Shown in pieces: positions 53,700 to 63,043 of a DNA stretch of 64,000 nucleotides. Every line of letters starts with the position of its first letter. The first letter of the stretch is position 1. The DNA is from Halobacteriales archaeon QS_4_70_19 (lineage in GTDB: Archaea > Halobacteriota > Halobacteria > Halobacteriales > Haloarculaceae). Under the pieces are notes generated by a model. That model was not told the origin of the DNA. It saw only the letters and a program-made list of their open reading frames with translations, and ran no database searches. The stretch covers positions 1 to 64,000 of the forward strand of contig PXRM01000021.1 in NCBI GenBank assembly GCA_003020985.1, written 5' to 3'. The position numbers were made by a program, and so were the translations under genes.

Positions 53700-54529
53700 A
53701 TTCCATATTTACTTCTTATTCCAAATAAACCATACTTTCCTTACTAATTAGTCGTGCTGAGCTGATATCTGCGAGCCCGGAGACAAAAGAGACGGCTACG
53801 AAGCCCTCGCACGCTCCGGGCCCCGGGCCTCGCTGTGCTCCTCGCTCACTTCGTTCGCTGCGGTGCTTGCGTCGGCCGGAGCGCGCTCGCCCTTCGATTC
53901 CGCCAGGAAATCCAGCGTGGTACGGGCGCGGCGCCTCTACCCTTCCCCTGGTCGCAGGGACTCCGCTTCGTCGTCCGAAAATCGGGGATTTTCGGGATCG
54001 CGAGAGAGCTCCGCTCTCTCGGACGACTCCGCCACGCGCTTCCCGGCCGGCGAGCGGTCGGTCGGCCGGCCGGTTCCGAGTAAAGGAAGCGCGCTCGCGC
54101 CCCACCGTGGAGGCCGCGAGCAGGGCGGGACTCCGTCCCGCTTGCAGTCGGCGCGCACCGCCGACGACGCCAGCGAGCGTGCCGGAACACTCGCGGCGCG
54201 GGCGCGGGGAGGTATGGGGTAGCACTCCGCTGGAACCACCACGTGCGAACGCTCGGCGGAACCAGCAACGGGGCGGGGCTGAAAGGGGCCGCCCGGCTGG
54301 CGGCTTCGCCGCCAGCTAATAGATTGTCGGCGCAGCCGCCAATCCGCTCGACCCGGTGAGACGACGCAAGCACCGCAGGGTGAGCGAAGCGACCCCGAGG
54401 AGCGCAGCGAGTCGCAACCGGTCGAGCGGGCGGGGGCCTTCTACCGGTCGTACCTCTCGGCAAGCATTTCCATTATTTGCTCAATATAGTTCGATCAGCA
54501 GACTCAATTAGTATATTTGGCAAAAAATT
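53700..54529. other. 830-bp gene-free region full of short-loop hairpins
   Basis: No ORF has coding character. Perfect hairpins: CCGAAAATC/GATTTTCGG (53975-53995), CGAGAGAGC/GCTCTCTCG (54001-54021), GCGGGAC/GTCCCGC (54125-54141), CTGGCGGC/GCCGCCAG (54297-54315), most with 3-base loops. Both ends are AT-rich. Could be a structured RNA or a relic of an inserted element; I do not recognise a known RNA class. Confidence 0.6.
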
Positions 54530-54979
54530 CTAATATCCGCCACGTTTCCCGGTATCGTCCTCGCGCCCGAGCGCCTGCTTGAGGAACTCCATCCAGCGCT
54601 TCTTGTCCGCGGCCTCCTTCGCCTGCGCCTCCTGCTCGATGTTCGCGGGCCCGAGCGACTGCAGCGCCTCCAGTGCCCGGTCGATGCCGATGATGGACCG
54701 TACCAGTTCCTCCCCCTCCTCGAAGGTCATCTCGGTCTCCTCGTCCTCCAGCCGCTGCTTGCGCTGGAGCCGCTCCCGGCGGAGGTTCCTCTTCGCCGTC
54801 TCGACCCGCTCGCGCTCGCCCTGTGGCACCTTGTCGCGGCGCTTGATCTCGAAGACGAACCGGTGTAGCTCGACGGTCTCCCCCTGCACCTCGATCTCGT
54901 CGGGGATGTCGGCACCGAGCGTCGACCCCTCGCGCTCGACCCGTTCGAGCAGTTGCTTCCGTTCGAACTCCCGCATCAC
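54530..54979 (-). CDS. DUF5788 family protein
   Basis: 149 aa, ATG at 54979 (second at 54976). MREFERKQLLERVEREG, FVFEIKRRDKVPQGERERV and SIIGIDRALEALQSLGP are the DUF5788 pattern: charged, helical, cytoplasmic. Unknown role; widely kept in haloarchaea. Confidence 0.88.
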   Translation of the reverse strand: MMREFERKQLLERVEREGSTLGADIPDEIEVQGETVELHRFVFEIKRRDKVPQGERERVETAKRNLRRERLQRKQRLEDEETEMTFEEGEELVRSIIGIDRALEALQSLGPANIEQEAQAKEAADKKRWMEFLKQALGREDDTGKRGGY

Positions 54980-55174
54980 GTGCCGGTAGGAGGTTGTGGC
55001 TGATTAGTTGCGCGCTCCGTGCGTGGCTGGCCGGTGGGTACTGCCGGCAGGACTTCCACTGCGTCCCTGTAGAGAGCCCCCGGCCCCCTTCAGTTCCACC
55101 CGTACCGATCGCTCCCGGAGTGTCGCCACTCGCTGGACTGGTGTGTACGACAGGTCGGGGGTGAGAGGTCGACG

Positions 55175-56167
55175 TCAGGCCAGCGGCGTGCGCTCGACGA
55201 CCGTCCCGTCGTAGGTCGGGTACTGCTCGACCAGCTCCCCCTCGTCGACGTCGCCCTCCTCGACCATCTCCTCCAGCAGCCACCAGGCGAGTTCGACGTG
55301 GTCGGACTTGACCGTGTAGAACTCGTCGGGGACGCCCAGCGCCTCTAGTTCGCCCTCGTCGAGCCAGGTCTTCCCGTAGACGAGCGTGCCGTCGTCGGTG
55401 ATCTCGTCGAACGGGCGGCGGATGTTGCGGGCCATCCGCTTGAGGCGGTTGCGGTGCTGGGCGGCGTCCTTGAAGACGCTCGTGCAGAAGTAGACGCGCT
55501 CGTGGTCGCCCATCACCTCGAGGACGTCGTGGCTCCCCTCGACGGCGCTCATGTGGCCGTCCTTCAGCTCGAAGCCCGCCTCCTGCATCCGGCGGTAGTT
55601 CCCGTCGGACATCTCGAACTCGTTGACGTTGCAGAACTCCGCGGCGCCCTCGTCGAGGAACTCGAGGAACTCCGGCTCCGCACGGATGCCCGGGATCTCG
55701 AAGGAGGGGGTGAGCCCCTCCTCGCGGGCGACGTAGAGGATGTCCTCCCACTCCGTGCCGTGGAGGTCGCCCCACAGCTCGAACGGCGGGTGGAAGCGGA
55801 TCTCGTCGAGCCCGGCCTCGCTCAGACGGCGCATGTTCTCGCGCCCGCCCGTGATGCCCGTGTACAGGTGCGTGTGGTGGTCCTCGCCGAACTCGTCCTT
55901 GAGCAGCGAGAGGTAGCGGGTGGTGCGCGCCATCGCCTCCTGGGGCTCGCCGCCCGTGATGGAGGTCCCGAGCGCGTCCATGCGCTTTGCCTCCTCGATG
56001 ACGTCCTCGTCGGACTCGACGGGGCGCTCGTTGGCGTACACCTGGTCGACGTTCTTGCGGTTCTCGCCGAGAGGGCAGTAGAAGCAGTCGCGCTGGTCGC
56101 AGTAGCCGTAAACGAACAGCACCATCTTCCCGCCGTCCGCGCACTGTTCGCACCCCTCGGAGATCAT
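55175..56167 (-). CDS. Radical SAM protein, COG2108 type
   Basis: 330 aa, ATG at 56167. An N-terminal Cys pair CEQC, then VYGYCDQRDCFYCPLGE with a CxxxxCxxC cluster motif instead of CxxxCxxC, SITGGEPQEA and a barrel. This variant belongs to a group of archaeal radical SAM proteins related to pyruvate formate-lyase activase. Substrate unknown. Confidence 0.9.
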   Translation of the reverse strand: MISEGCEQCADGGKMVLFVYGYCDQRDCFYCPLGENRKNVDQVYANERPVESDEDVIEEAKRMDALGTSITGGEPQEAMARTTRYLSLLKDEFGEDHHTHLYTGITGGRENMRRLSEAGLDEIRFHPPFELWGDLHGTEWEDILYVAREEGLTPSFEIPGIRAEPEFLEFLDEGAAEFCNVNEFEMSDGNYRRMQEAGFELKDGHMSAVEGSHDVLEVMGDHERVYFCTSVFKDAAQHRNRLKRMARNIRRPFDEITDDGTLVYGKTWLDEGELEALGVPDEFYTVKSDHVELAWWLLEEMVEEGDVDEGELVEQYPTYDGTVVERTPLA

Positions 56168-56625
56168 CGTGTGTCTGCTCCGTGTTGTGCGAGCGACGTG
56201 AAAAGTCGTCTGTCTCGCGCCGCAGGCACCGTGACGGCCCGTGTCACGCTCGTGGACCCGCAGCGGGACCCGAGAACCTGCCCGGACCGTGGGACGACGA
56301 AACGACTAGGGTGCGATACCTGTCCGGTCTGTGGTTGGCCCAGCACTGGACAACCGCTCACCCCCCGCTCGTCGGTCCCGTCCAGTCACCCCGTCGCGAG
56401 GAGGTCCCGTCCAGTCTCCCCGTCGCGAGGAGGTCCCGTCCGGCATCGGCGTCAGCGCGCTACGCTCCACGCCCGGGTCGATCCAGCGTCCGCTCGACCA
56501 CGTGAATGACCCGGTCGCGGCGCGTGTCACCGGCCCCGTGCGAACGGGGAAGTAGCCACCACTCGCGAACGGTGAGGCGGCCGTCGGCCGACAGGCACAT
56601 AGCCCGCCACCGACTCCGGACGGAC
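56168..56625. other. 458-bp gene-free region with 29-bp repeats
   Basis: No credible ORF before the lipoprotein start. It holds the tandem repeat at 56374-56443; nothing else seen. Confidence 0.55.
56374..56443. repeat. Two and a half tandem 29-bp units
   Basis: Units start at 56374, 56403 and 56432 with GGTCCCGTCC; first two differ at one or two positions, third is partial. Confidence 0.75.
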
Positions 56626-57339
56626 GTGAACGACGAGTCGTCGGGCCCGAGCCGTCGAGCGGTTCTCGCGGCGACGGGCACGGCCCTGTCCGCGGGACTC
56701 GCGGGCTGCAGCGGGCTCTCGGGCGAGGTGACACTGGACTCCGAGCGCGCGACGGTCGCGGAGCCGGCGCTGCGCGAGACGCGGTACGAGGAGGCGGGGA
56801 TCACGACGGTCCCGTTCGAGCGGCGGGTGACGCTGGGACCCGCCTCGCGGACCATCCGCGTGACGAACGTCATCGCCGAGTACGACCGCCGGGTCGGGCT
56901 CGACGCGGGACTCGGACTCCCGACGGACGCCCGCGCGGCCGTGTTCGCGACGTTCGCGACGCCCGCCGTCGAGGTGTTCGGCCGGACGCTCAACCCCGTG
57001 GGGGACCTCTCGCCGGCGGAACTCGCCGAACTCGTCCAGCAGCACTACGGCTCCATCCGGGACCTCTCGCGGGAGGGGGAGCTCCGCGGGACGATGCTGG
57101 GCGAGTCGACGACGCTCACCCGCTTTACCGCACGCGCGGAGCTGCTGACCGCCGGCGTCGCGTCGACGGAGCTGCCCATCTACCTCTACGTCGGCGAGCC
57201 GGTGCGTTCGGGGCCGGACTTCACGCTCACGACCGCCGCGCATCCGCAGGCGTTCGGTCGGCGCGAGTCGGCCGTCCGGACGCTGCTCGGCGGCGTCCAG
57301 CACGCGACGCCGACGGCCACCGGGACCGGCGCGAACTGA
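56626..57339 (+). CDS. DUF6517-type lipoprotein
   Basis: 237 aa from GTG at 56626. Tat-like SRRAVLAATGTALSAGLAGC with lipobox LAGC, then a compact domain with ETRYEEAGITTVPFERRV and RTIRVTNVIAEYDR. Anchored outside by lipid on Cys. Family DUF6517 from memory; function unknown. Confidence 0.85.
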   Translation: MNDESSGPSRRAVLAATGTALSAGLAGCSGLSGEVTLDSERATVAEPALRETRYEEAGITTVPFERRVTLGPASRTIRVTNVIAEYDRRVGLDAGLGLPTDARAAVFATFATPAVEVFGRTLNPVGDLSPAELAELVQQHYGSIRDLSREGELRGTMLGESTTLTRFTARAELLTAGVASTELPIYLYVGEPVRSGPDFTLTTAAHPQAFGRRESAVRTLLGGVQHATPTATGTGAN

Positions 57340-57390
57340 CTCGCACACCCGCAAGCGAATTAACCCGGCACGTCGTAGCCGCAGGCGACC

Positions 57391-58494
57391 GTGCTGCTCG
57401 TGCTGTGTGTCGACCTCGACGACGACCTCGGGCGGAAGACCGCCCACGAGACGCCCGTCATCGGTCGGGAGAACGTCGAGCGCGCCGCGGTCGACCTCGC
57501 CACGGCCGACCCCGAGGACTCCGACGTGAACGTCTGCTTCGAGGGCTGTCACCTGTACGACCGCGTCACCGACGAGACCGTCGAGGTGGCCGTCGTCACG
57601 GGCACCGAGCGGAGTGACGTGGCGGCGAACCGCAAGGTCGGCGACGAGGTCGACAACGTGCTCGCCTCGCTCGCGACCGGCGAGGACGTGCGCGCGCTCG
57701 TCGTCACCGACGGCGCCCAGGACGAGTCGGTCATCCCGGTGATCCGCTCGCGGGTCCCCATCGACGGGGTCCGGCGGGTCGTCGTCCGGCAGGCCCAGGA
57801 CCTGGAGTCGATGTACTACACGTTCAAGCAGGTGCTGTCGGACCCGGAGACCCGGGGGACCATCCTCGTCCCGCTGGGCATCCTCCTGCTCATCTACCCC
57901 GTCGCCATCCTGGCCGACCAGCTCGGGCTCCCGGGGTCGACGCTCGGGCTGGTGTCGGCGCTGCTGGGCCTCTACGTGCTCGCGCGCGGACTGGCCATCG
58001 AGCACACCATCGACCGCATCGTCGAGCGCGCCCGGACGAGCCTGTTCACGGGCCGCGTGACGCTCGTCACCTCTGTCGTGGCGGCGGCGCTGCTCGTCGT
58101 GGGCGGCGTCACCGGTGTCGAACTCGTCGAGTCGCTCCGGGCGGCCGCTGGCGGCCGGCTCGGCCCGGGACGCACCGTCTCGGCGCTCGTCAACGGCGCC
58201 GTCGAGTGGTTCGCGGCCGCCGGCGTCATCGCCTCGCTCGGTCGCATCACCGACGAGTACATCGCCGGCAGCTTCCGGTGGCGCTACCTCAACGCCCCGT
58301 TCTACGTCGTCGCCATCGCGGTCGTCCTCCGGGGCGTGAGCGCGTTCTTCCTCGAACTGCCGTACGCCGACCTGCCCTACCTCGCGGCCGCGCTCGCCGG
58401 GGGGACGCTGCTGGGCCTGTTCAGCACCCTCGCCTTCGCCATCGCGGAGCAGCGCTTCCCCCGCCGGCCGGATACCGAGTCGAAGGCCGCGTGA
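57391..58494 (+). CDS. DUF373 family membrane protein
   Basis: 367 aa from GTG at 57391. Soluble N-terminal domain starting LLVLCVDLDDDLGRK (acidic metal-like loop) with TGDE-type region ALVVTDGAQDESV, then about six TM helices from residue 153 on. This is DUF373, universal in Euryarchaeota with unknown role. Confidence 0.93.
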   Translation: MLLVLCVDLDDDLGRKTAHETPVIGRENVERAAVDLATADPEDSDVNVCFEGCHLYDRVTDETVEVAVVTGTERSDVAANRKVGDEVDNVLASLATGEDVRALVVTDGAQDESVIPVIRSRVPIDGVRRVVVRQAQDLESMYYTFKQVLSDPETRGTILVPLGILLLIYPVAILADQLGLPGSTLGLVSALLGLYVLARGLAIEHTIDRIVERARTSLFTGRVTLVTSVVAAALLVVGGVTGVELVESLRAAAGGRLGPGRTVSALVNGAVEWFAAAGVIASLGRITDEYIAGSFRWRYLNAPFYVVAIAVVLRGVSAFFLELPYADLPYLAAALAGGTLLGLFSTLAFAIAEQRFPRRPDTESKAA

Positions 58495-58562
58495 CCCGGC
58501 GCGGGCCGCCGCCCGCGTGCGTTCGGGGGCGATTTCAGGACCCACCCTGACGAGGAGCGTCC

Positions 58563-58626
58563 ATGGGCGACGACCCCTCCGACGACCGCTCGCTCGCGAC
58601 CGACTCGCTGCACGCCGGCCAGCAGC
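58563..58626 (+). pseudogene. Decayed N-terminus of O-acetylhomoserine sulfhydrylase (metY-like)
   Basis: ATG at 58563 opens a peptide with DDRSLATDSLHAGQQPD, the hallmark start of Cys/Met-metabolism PLP enzymes (usually followed by a conserved APPIYQTTSY). Here similarity stops at once and the frame closes in a Pro/Arg-rich run at TGA near 58722. Intact enzymes have about 430 residues. Rest of 58495-58956 has no credible gene. Confidence 0.5.
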
Positions 58627-58956
58627 CCGACGCGCCACGACGCCCCCCGACCCCTCCTCGCGGCCGGCCGGCTGCCGGGTCCACGCGACGGCCGGGTCGG
58701 TCGGCACCGTGGCCGCCGTGGTGATACCCCGGTCGGCCGCGTCGTACCGTTCCGGCGGCCAGGCGTCTGTCGGCGGCGGCGACGCCGGTAGCCGTCGACG
58801 CGAACCTGCGATGCGGCTCCCACGCCGAGCGCTCCGAGTCCCGCCGCCCCGGCGACGAGTTCACGCCCGGTGGGCACAGTTGCACCAGTACACTGGCCGA
58901 CAACTGCTTGGTGGGCGGTCCCGTCCACCGGGCTCGTCGCCGGTCGCCCCGGTCTC

Positions 58957-60033
58957 TCACCCCTTCAGCCCGCTCCCGCTCAGTCCGACGACCACGTCCT
59001 CGTCCCCGTCGAGTCCGCCCCGCTCGCGGAACTCGCGCAGAGCGGCGGGCGCGACCGCACACGTCGGCTCGACGTGGAAGCCGGCCCGGTGGAGCGCGTC
59101 GAGTTCCCGCTCGACGGCCGCCGACTCGACCGCGATGGCGTCGCCGTCGGTCGCCTCGACCGCCGTCAGGATCTCGTCGCGCCGCACCGGCTCCCGGATC
59201 TGGATGCCGTCGGCGACGTCGTTGTCGCCCGCCGCGGCCGCCGCGCCGTGCAGCGCCTCGACGACGGGCGCGTACCCGGCCGCCTGTGCCCCGAGCAGCC
59301 GTGGCATCCGGTCGGTCCACCCGGCATCCCGGAGCGCCCGGAAGCCCCGGTACGCGCCGAGGAACATCGTCCCGTGGCCCAGCGGCAGCACCACCGCGTC
59401 CGGGACCGACCAGTCGCGCTGCCACGCGATCTCGTGGGCCAGCGTCGCGGTCCCGGCGAAGAAGTAGGGGTTCCACGCGTGGCTGGCGTACCAGCCCTCC
59501 CCCGCCTCGACGGCCGCGATGCACGCGTCGGTCACGTCCTCACGGCTCCCCGCCACGCGCTCGACCTCGGCTCCGGCCCGCTCGATGGCTCGCACCTTCC
59601 CCGGCTTGACCGACGCCGGCACGTAGACCCGGCAGTCGATCCCCGCCCGCGCGGCGTACGTCGCGACGGCGGCGCCGGCGTTGCCCGAGGAGTCCTCCAC
59701 GACACGTTCGACGCCCAGTTCGGCCGCACGCGACAGCACGGCCGTCGCGCCGCGGTCCTTGAACGACCCCGAGGGCAGCGTCCAGTCGAGTTTGAACGCG
59801 GCGTCCCACCCCGGCGCATCGACCAGCGGCGTCGGCCCCTCGCCCAGCGTCACCCCGGGCGCCACCGGCAGGAACGCCGAGAACGCCCACAGGCCCCGCG
59901 AGAAATCGAGGTCGGCGTCGGTCGGATCGTCCGCCGCGGGCAACGGCTGCTCGTAGTCCAGCGGCACCCCGCACTCGCAGCGCCACCGGTCGACGTACTC
60001 GGTCCCGCACGCGGGACAGTGGAGGTCGCTCAT
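58957..60033 (-). CDS. thrC: Threonine synthase-like PLP enzyme
   Basis: 358 aa, ATG at 60033. N-terminal zinc ribbon CPACGTEY/CECG, then LPSGSFKDRGATAVLSRA with the PLP Lys, EDSSGNAGAAVATYAA (phosphate loop) and VVVGLSGSGLKG. Fold-II threonine synthase; converts O-phosphohomoserine to threonine. Haloarchaea have more than one copy, so a related lyase activity is possible. Confidence 0.85.
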   Translation of the reverse strand: MSDLHCPACGTEYVDRWRCECGVPLDYEQPLPAADDPTDADLDFSRGLWAFSAFLPVAPGVTLGEGPTPLVDAPGWDAAFKLDWTLPSGSFKDRGATAVLSRAAELGVERVVEDSSGNAGAAVATYAARAGIDCRVYVPASVKPGKVRAIERAGAEVERVAGSREDVTDACIAAVEAGEGWYASHAWNPYFFAGTATLAHEIAWQRDWSVPDAVVLPLGHGTMFLGAYRGFRALRDAGWTDRMPRLLGAQAAGYAPVVEALHGAAAAAGDNDVADGIQIREPVRRDEILTAVEATDGDAIAVESAAVERELDALHRAGFHVEPTCAVAPAALREFRERGGLDGDEDVVVGLSGSGLKG

Positions 60034-60158
60034 TGCCGGGCCGTCTCGCGGCGACGGCGTGTGGGTTTCGGTGGACGGGTCGCGCTGGTGGAACAGGGAA
60101 CGGGGGTCTCGCTCGTGGAACAGTACCCGGTGTTGCGTACGCCCGAGCGAAAAAAAGC

Positions 60159-61115
60159 TCAGTAACGATCGATATCCGTCCCCACCGAGCAGACGTACTC
60201 GCCGGTCGCGATCTGCGGGAGTCGGCGGGTGCGCCAGAACACGCCGGCGGTGTCGGCGGTGACCTCGCTCTTGACCGTGCCGAAGGTGTCGGTCACCTCG
60301 AACAGGGTGTCACCCCGCTCGATGCGGTCCCCGAGGTCGGCGTGGAAGGAGACGAGGCCGCCGACGGGGGCGCCGTACTGCTCGAACCCGGTGGCGCGTG
60401 TCTGGGGGTCGGGGTCGTGGGTCCCGTCGAGGAAGTCGTAGTAGGTGAGAACGTTCATCACACCCCGGAGACCCAGTCGGATGGACTCCTCGTCCCAGCC
60501 GACCGAGCCACCGAGTTCGGGGTCGATGGTGGGGATGCCCTCGTCGGGGGCCGCACGGGCCAGCTGGCCGTCGGGGCCCTTCTGGTCGAGGATGTGGCCG
60601 CAGCCGAACACCTTCGCCAGCTCCAGGCAGTCGCGGTGGAGCCGGTGGCGGGGCCCACACCGCACCCGGGTCTCGTTGATCATCCGGCTGGTCGAGCCCT
60701 GGTGGAGGTCGAGCACGAGGTCCGCCCGCGTGGCGGCGTCGAAGGTGGCGGCGCCGATGCGCTCGCTGGCGGTGCCGTTCGCGTTGCCCGGGTAGGCGCG
60801 GTTGAGCTTCGTGTCGTCGATGGGGTTGCGGTGCCCGGCGACCTGGAACCCGTAGTAGTTGACGATGCCGACGACGAGGACGGTGCCCGAGAGTTCTCCC
60901 GGGTCGACGCGTGGGTAGAGCCGCTGAACGACGCCGAGCCCGTTGAGTTCGTCGCCGTCGCTGACGGCCTGGACGTACAGCGTCCGCCCCTCGCGAGCCC
61001 CGTTGACGACGGCGACCGGCAGGCCCACCTCCGAGCCGTCACGAGCCTCGCCGACCGTCAGGCGCCCCGTGTCCTTCTCGCCGGGGGCCGCGCTCGCCGT
61101 CCCGAGGCTGGTCAT
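60159..61115 (-). CDS. Aspartoacylase/succinylglutamate desuccinylase-like protein
   Basis: 318 aa, ATG at 61115. The first metal motif reads AVSDGDELNG, with D53 where the His of HGDE is usual; E56 and the later ligand DLHQGST are present. NRAYPGNANG and ADLVLDLHQG follow, and a C-terminal beta domain ending GEYVCSVGTDID. Deacylase of N-acyl amino acids or similar; activity depends on whether Asp can bind Zn. Confidence 0.88.
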   Translation of the reverse strand: MTSLGTASAAPGEKDTGRLTVGEARDGSEVGLPVAVVNGAREGRTLYVQAVSDGDELNGLGVVQRLYPRVDPGELSGTVLVVGIVNYYGFQVAGHRNPIDDTKLNRAYPGNANGTASERIGAATFDAATRADLVLDLHQGSTSRMINETRVRCGPRHRLHRDCLELAKVFGCGHILDQKGPDGQLARAAPDEGIPTIDPELGGSVGWDEESIRLGLRGVMNVLTYYDFLDGTHDPDPQTRATGFEQYGAPVGGLVSFHADLGDRIERGDTLFEVTDTFGTVKSEVTADTAGVFWRTRRLPQIATGEYVCSVGTDIDRY

Positions 61116-61265
61116 GGACGCTAGTCACCCCGGGGCCGTTATTAGGAGGTTCGGTATCCGTCCAGCCTGCCGGTACCGGATGGCCACGACGCCGGTCCCG
61201 TCCCGCGGTCGTCCCTCGGTCGCCCGTCGGTCGCGATGCCAACCGATTAGGTCGCACGACCCTTA

Positions 61266-61589
61266 GTGTCGGGCGTGCCAGACCTCGACGCCGACCGCGC
61301 CGCCGACGCCGACGCGGACCCGGAGCCGAACGCGGACGTCCCCGACCGCCCGGGCGTCGCCAACGTCGTCGCGGCGCTGAACGTTCGGCGGAACGCCGCC
61401 ATCGGCTTCACGCTCGGCGTCCTGTTTACGGTCTTCGTCGTCTACGTCTACGTGGTCGTCCCGGACCGGCCGTACTCGCTGGCCCTGTGGGCGACGCTGG
61501 GGTTCGTCCTCGCGGTCGGGACGGGCCTGCTGCTGACGACGGTCCTGACGCTGCGGTCGGCGGTCCAGCGGGCGCGGGAACTGGAGTAG
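61266..61589 (+). CDS. Small two-helix membrane protein (DUF7536-like)
   Basis: 107 aa from GTG at 61266 (GTG at 61275 is next). An acidic 40-residue start, then two TM helices (about 47-66 and 71-95) and a short basic end. A small haloarchaeal family; function unknown. Confidence 0.7.
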   Translation: MSGVPDLDADRAADADADPEPNADVPDRPGVANVVAALNVRRNAAIGFTLGVLFTVFVVYVYVVVPDRPYSLALWATLGFVLAVGTGLLLTTVLTLRSAVQRARELE

Positions 61590-61603
61590 TCGCCCGCGGC
61601 GGC

Positions 61604-62827
61604 TCAGACTGCGCCGGGCGGCTCGTCGCCGGCGAGTTCCGCCAGACGGCCGGCGCCCGACCGGGTCCCCTTCGCCACGAAGCGGTCGCCAGCCTGTAGC
61701 CGTGTCTCCGGGCCGGGGGAGACCACCCAGTCGGAGTCCCCCGTGGTCGCGGTCTCGCTCGGGTCGCTCCGCCGGACCGCGATGACGCGCATCCCGGTCT
61801 CGGTCTCGACGGTCGCGCTCCCGAGCGTGGCCCCGTCGAGCGGGCTACCCGGCGAGACGGTGTACCGGACGATGACCTCGTCGGACTCCCAGACGGCCTC
61901 GGTGATGACCGGGTGGGTGCCGAGCCCGCGGAGCACGCCCTCGCTGATCTCGACGGCCGCGTCCGAGATGACCTCCGTCGCCGTCGCGAGGTGGACCAGC
62001 CCCCGGAGCGAGACGGGGTCGTCGACGCTGGCGGCCGCGCGGAGGATCCACGCCTCGAACCGTGACTGGAGCGCGTCCACCTCCGCCTCCAGCTCCAGCA
62101 CCTCCTCGGCGAGCGCCTCGCTGTCGTACAGCACCGCCCCGTACGCGAGGTCGACCGCGAGTTCGCTCATGTCCTTCATCAGGACGATGGAGTCGAGCGC
62201 CCGTTCGAGGTCCGCGATGGCGGCCTCCTCGGGCTCGGGGCGCTCGTAGGGCTGGCCGCAGAGCTGTTCGTGGACCTCGGCGAGCCCGTCCTCGGCGCCA
62301 CGCAGGAGCGCCACGTCGCTGACCTCGAGCCGGGTCTCCGTGGCGGGGTTGAGGAGCCAGTCCCCGTCGCGCCGGATGGCGATGACCCGGACGCCGGTCT
62401 CGGTCTCCAGGTTCGCTTCCCCGAGCGTCGTCCCGGCCAGCGGCGAGTCCGCGGCCACTCCGACCGGGACCAGCGCCTCGACCGCGTCCGGGAGCGCCGT
62501 CCGCATCGACTCGGGCAGGCCGACCTCCTCGACGACTACCTTCGCGATGTCGCCGGCGGCGTCGCTGATCTTCTCCGCCGCGCCGACGACGCCCAGCACG
62601 GGCGCCAGCGCCTCCGCGTCCTCCGGGTTCCGGGCGGCCATCAGCAGGCTCATCCGGGCCTGGAGCTGCAGGACGTCCATCCGTTCCTCGAGTTCGAGCA
62701 CCTCGTGGGCGACCTCCGTGCTGCCGAGTAGCACGGCCGAGTACGAGAGGTCGATCAGGAGTTCGGCGGTGTCTTTCATCTCCGCCAGGACCTCCTTGAC
62801 GCTCACCGGCTCGTACTCGACTGCCAT
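61604..62827 (-). CDS. PhoU-TrkA_C double tandem protein (potassium channel type)
   Basis: 407 aa, ATG at 62827. Two copies of the same plan: PhoU-like helical hairpin (VLAEMKDTAELLIDLSYSAV; VLMKDMSELAVDLAYGAV) followed by a TrkA_C domain (AGTTLGEANLETETGVRVIAI; DGATLGSATVETETGMRVIAV). This is the regulatory part of haloarchaeal K+ channel or phosphate-type proteins; no membrane part here. It probably binds a ligand and gates another protein. Confidence 0.9.
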   Translation of the reverse strand: MAVEYEPVSVKEVLAEMKDTAELLIDLSYSAVLLGSTEVAHEVLELEERMDVLQLQARMSLLMAARNPEDAEALAPVLGVVGAAEKISDAAGDIAKVVVEEVGLPESMRTALPDAVEALVPVGVAADSPLAGTTLGEANLETETGVRVIAIRRDGDWLLNPATETRLEVSDVALLRGAEDGLAEVHEQLCGQPYERPEPEEAAIADLERALDSIVLMKDMSELAVDLAYGAVLYDSEALAEEVLELEAEVDALQSRFEAWILRAAASVDDPVSLRGLVHLATATEVISDAAVEISEGVLRGLGTHPVITEAVWESDEVIVRYTVSPGSPLDGATLGSATVETETGMRVIAVRRSDPSETATTGDSDWVVSPGPETRLQAGDRFVAKGTRSGAGRLAELAGDEPPGAV

Positions 62828-63043
62828 GCCCCCGCATTGCGGGCCCCCGACTAAAACGTTCGCGGCCCGCCACCTCGGTGTCGGGTCGGGGCCGGGTCGG
62901 GGACGGCGGGCGAACAAGTAGGGCCGTCGCCAGGCGGCGAAGCGCCTAAGTCGGGAGGCGCAGAGGGATGGCGGTAACGTGTCCACCCGTCGGTCCTCGC
63001 CGTCCTCGCTGCCGGGAGCGGTCGCTCGGTGGGGGGTGAACCC

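Noticed and set aside
53716-54463. Several overlapping ORFs on both strands in the hairpin-rich gap
   Set aside because: Arg/Ser/Pro-rich translations driven by palindromes; no start context and no family pattern.
58760-58870. Minus-strand peptide VPTGRELVAGAAGLGALGV in the gap before the threonine synthase gene
   Set aside because: One hydrophobic stretch followed by a poly-Arg run; could be a relic but no family seen and no stable frame.
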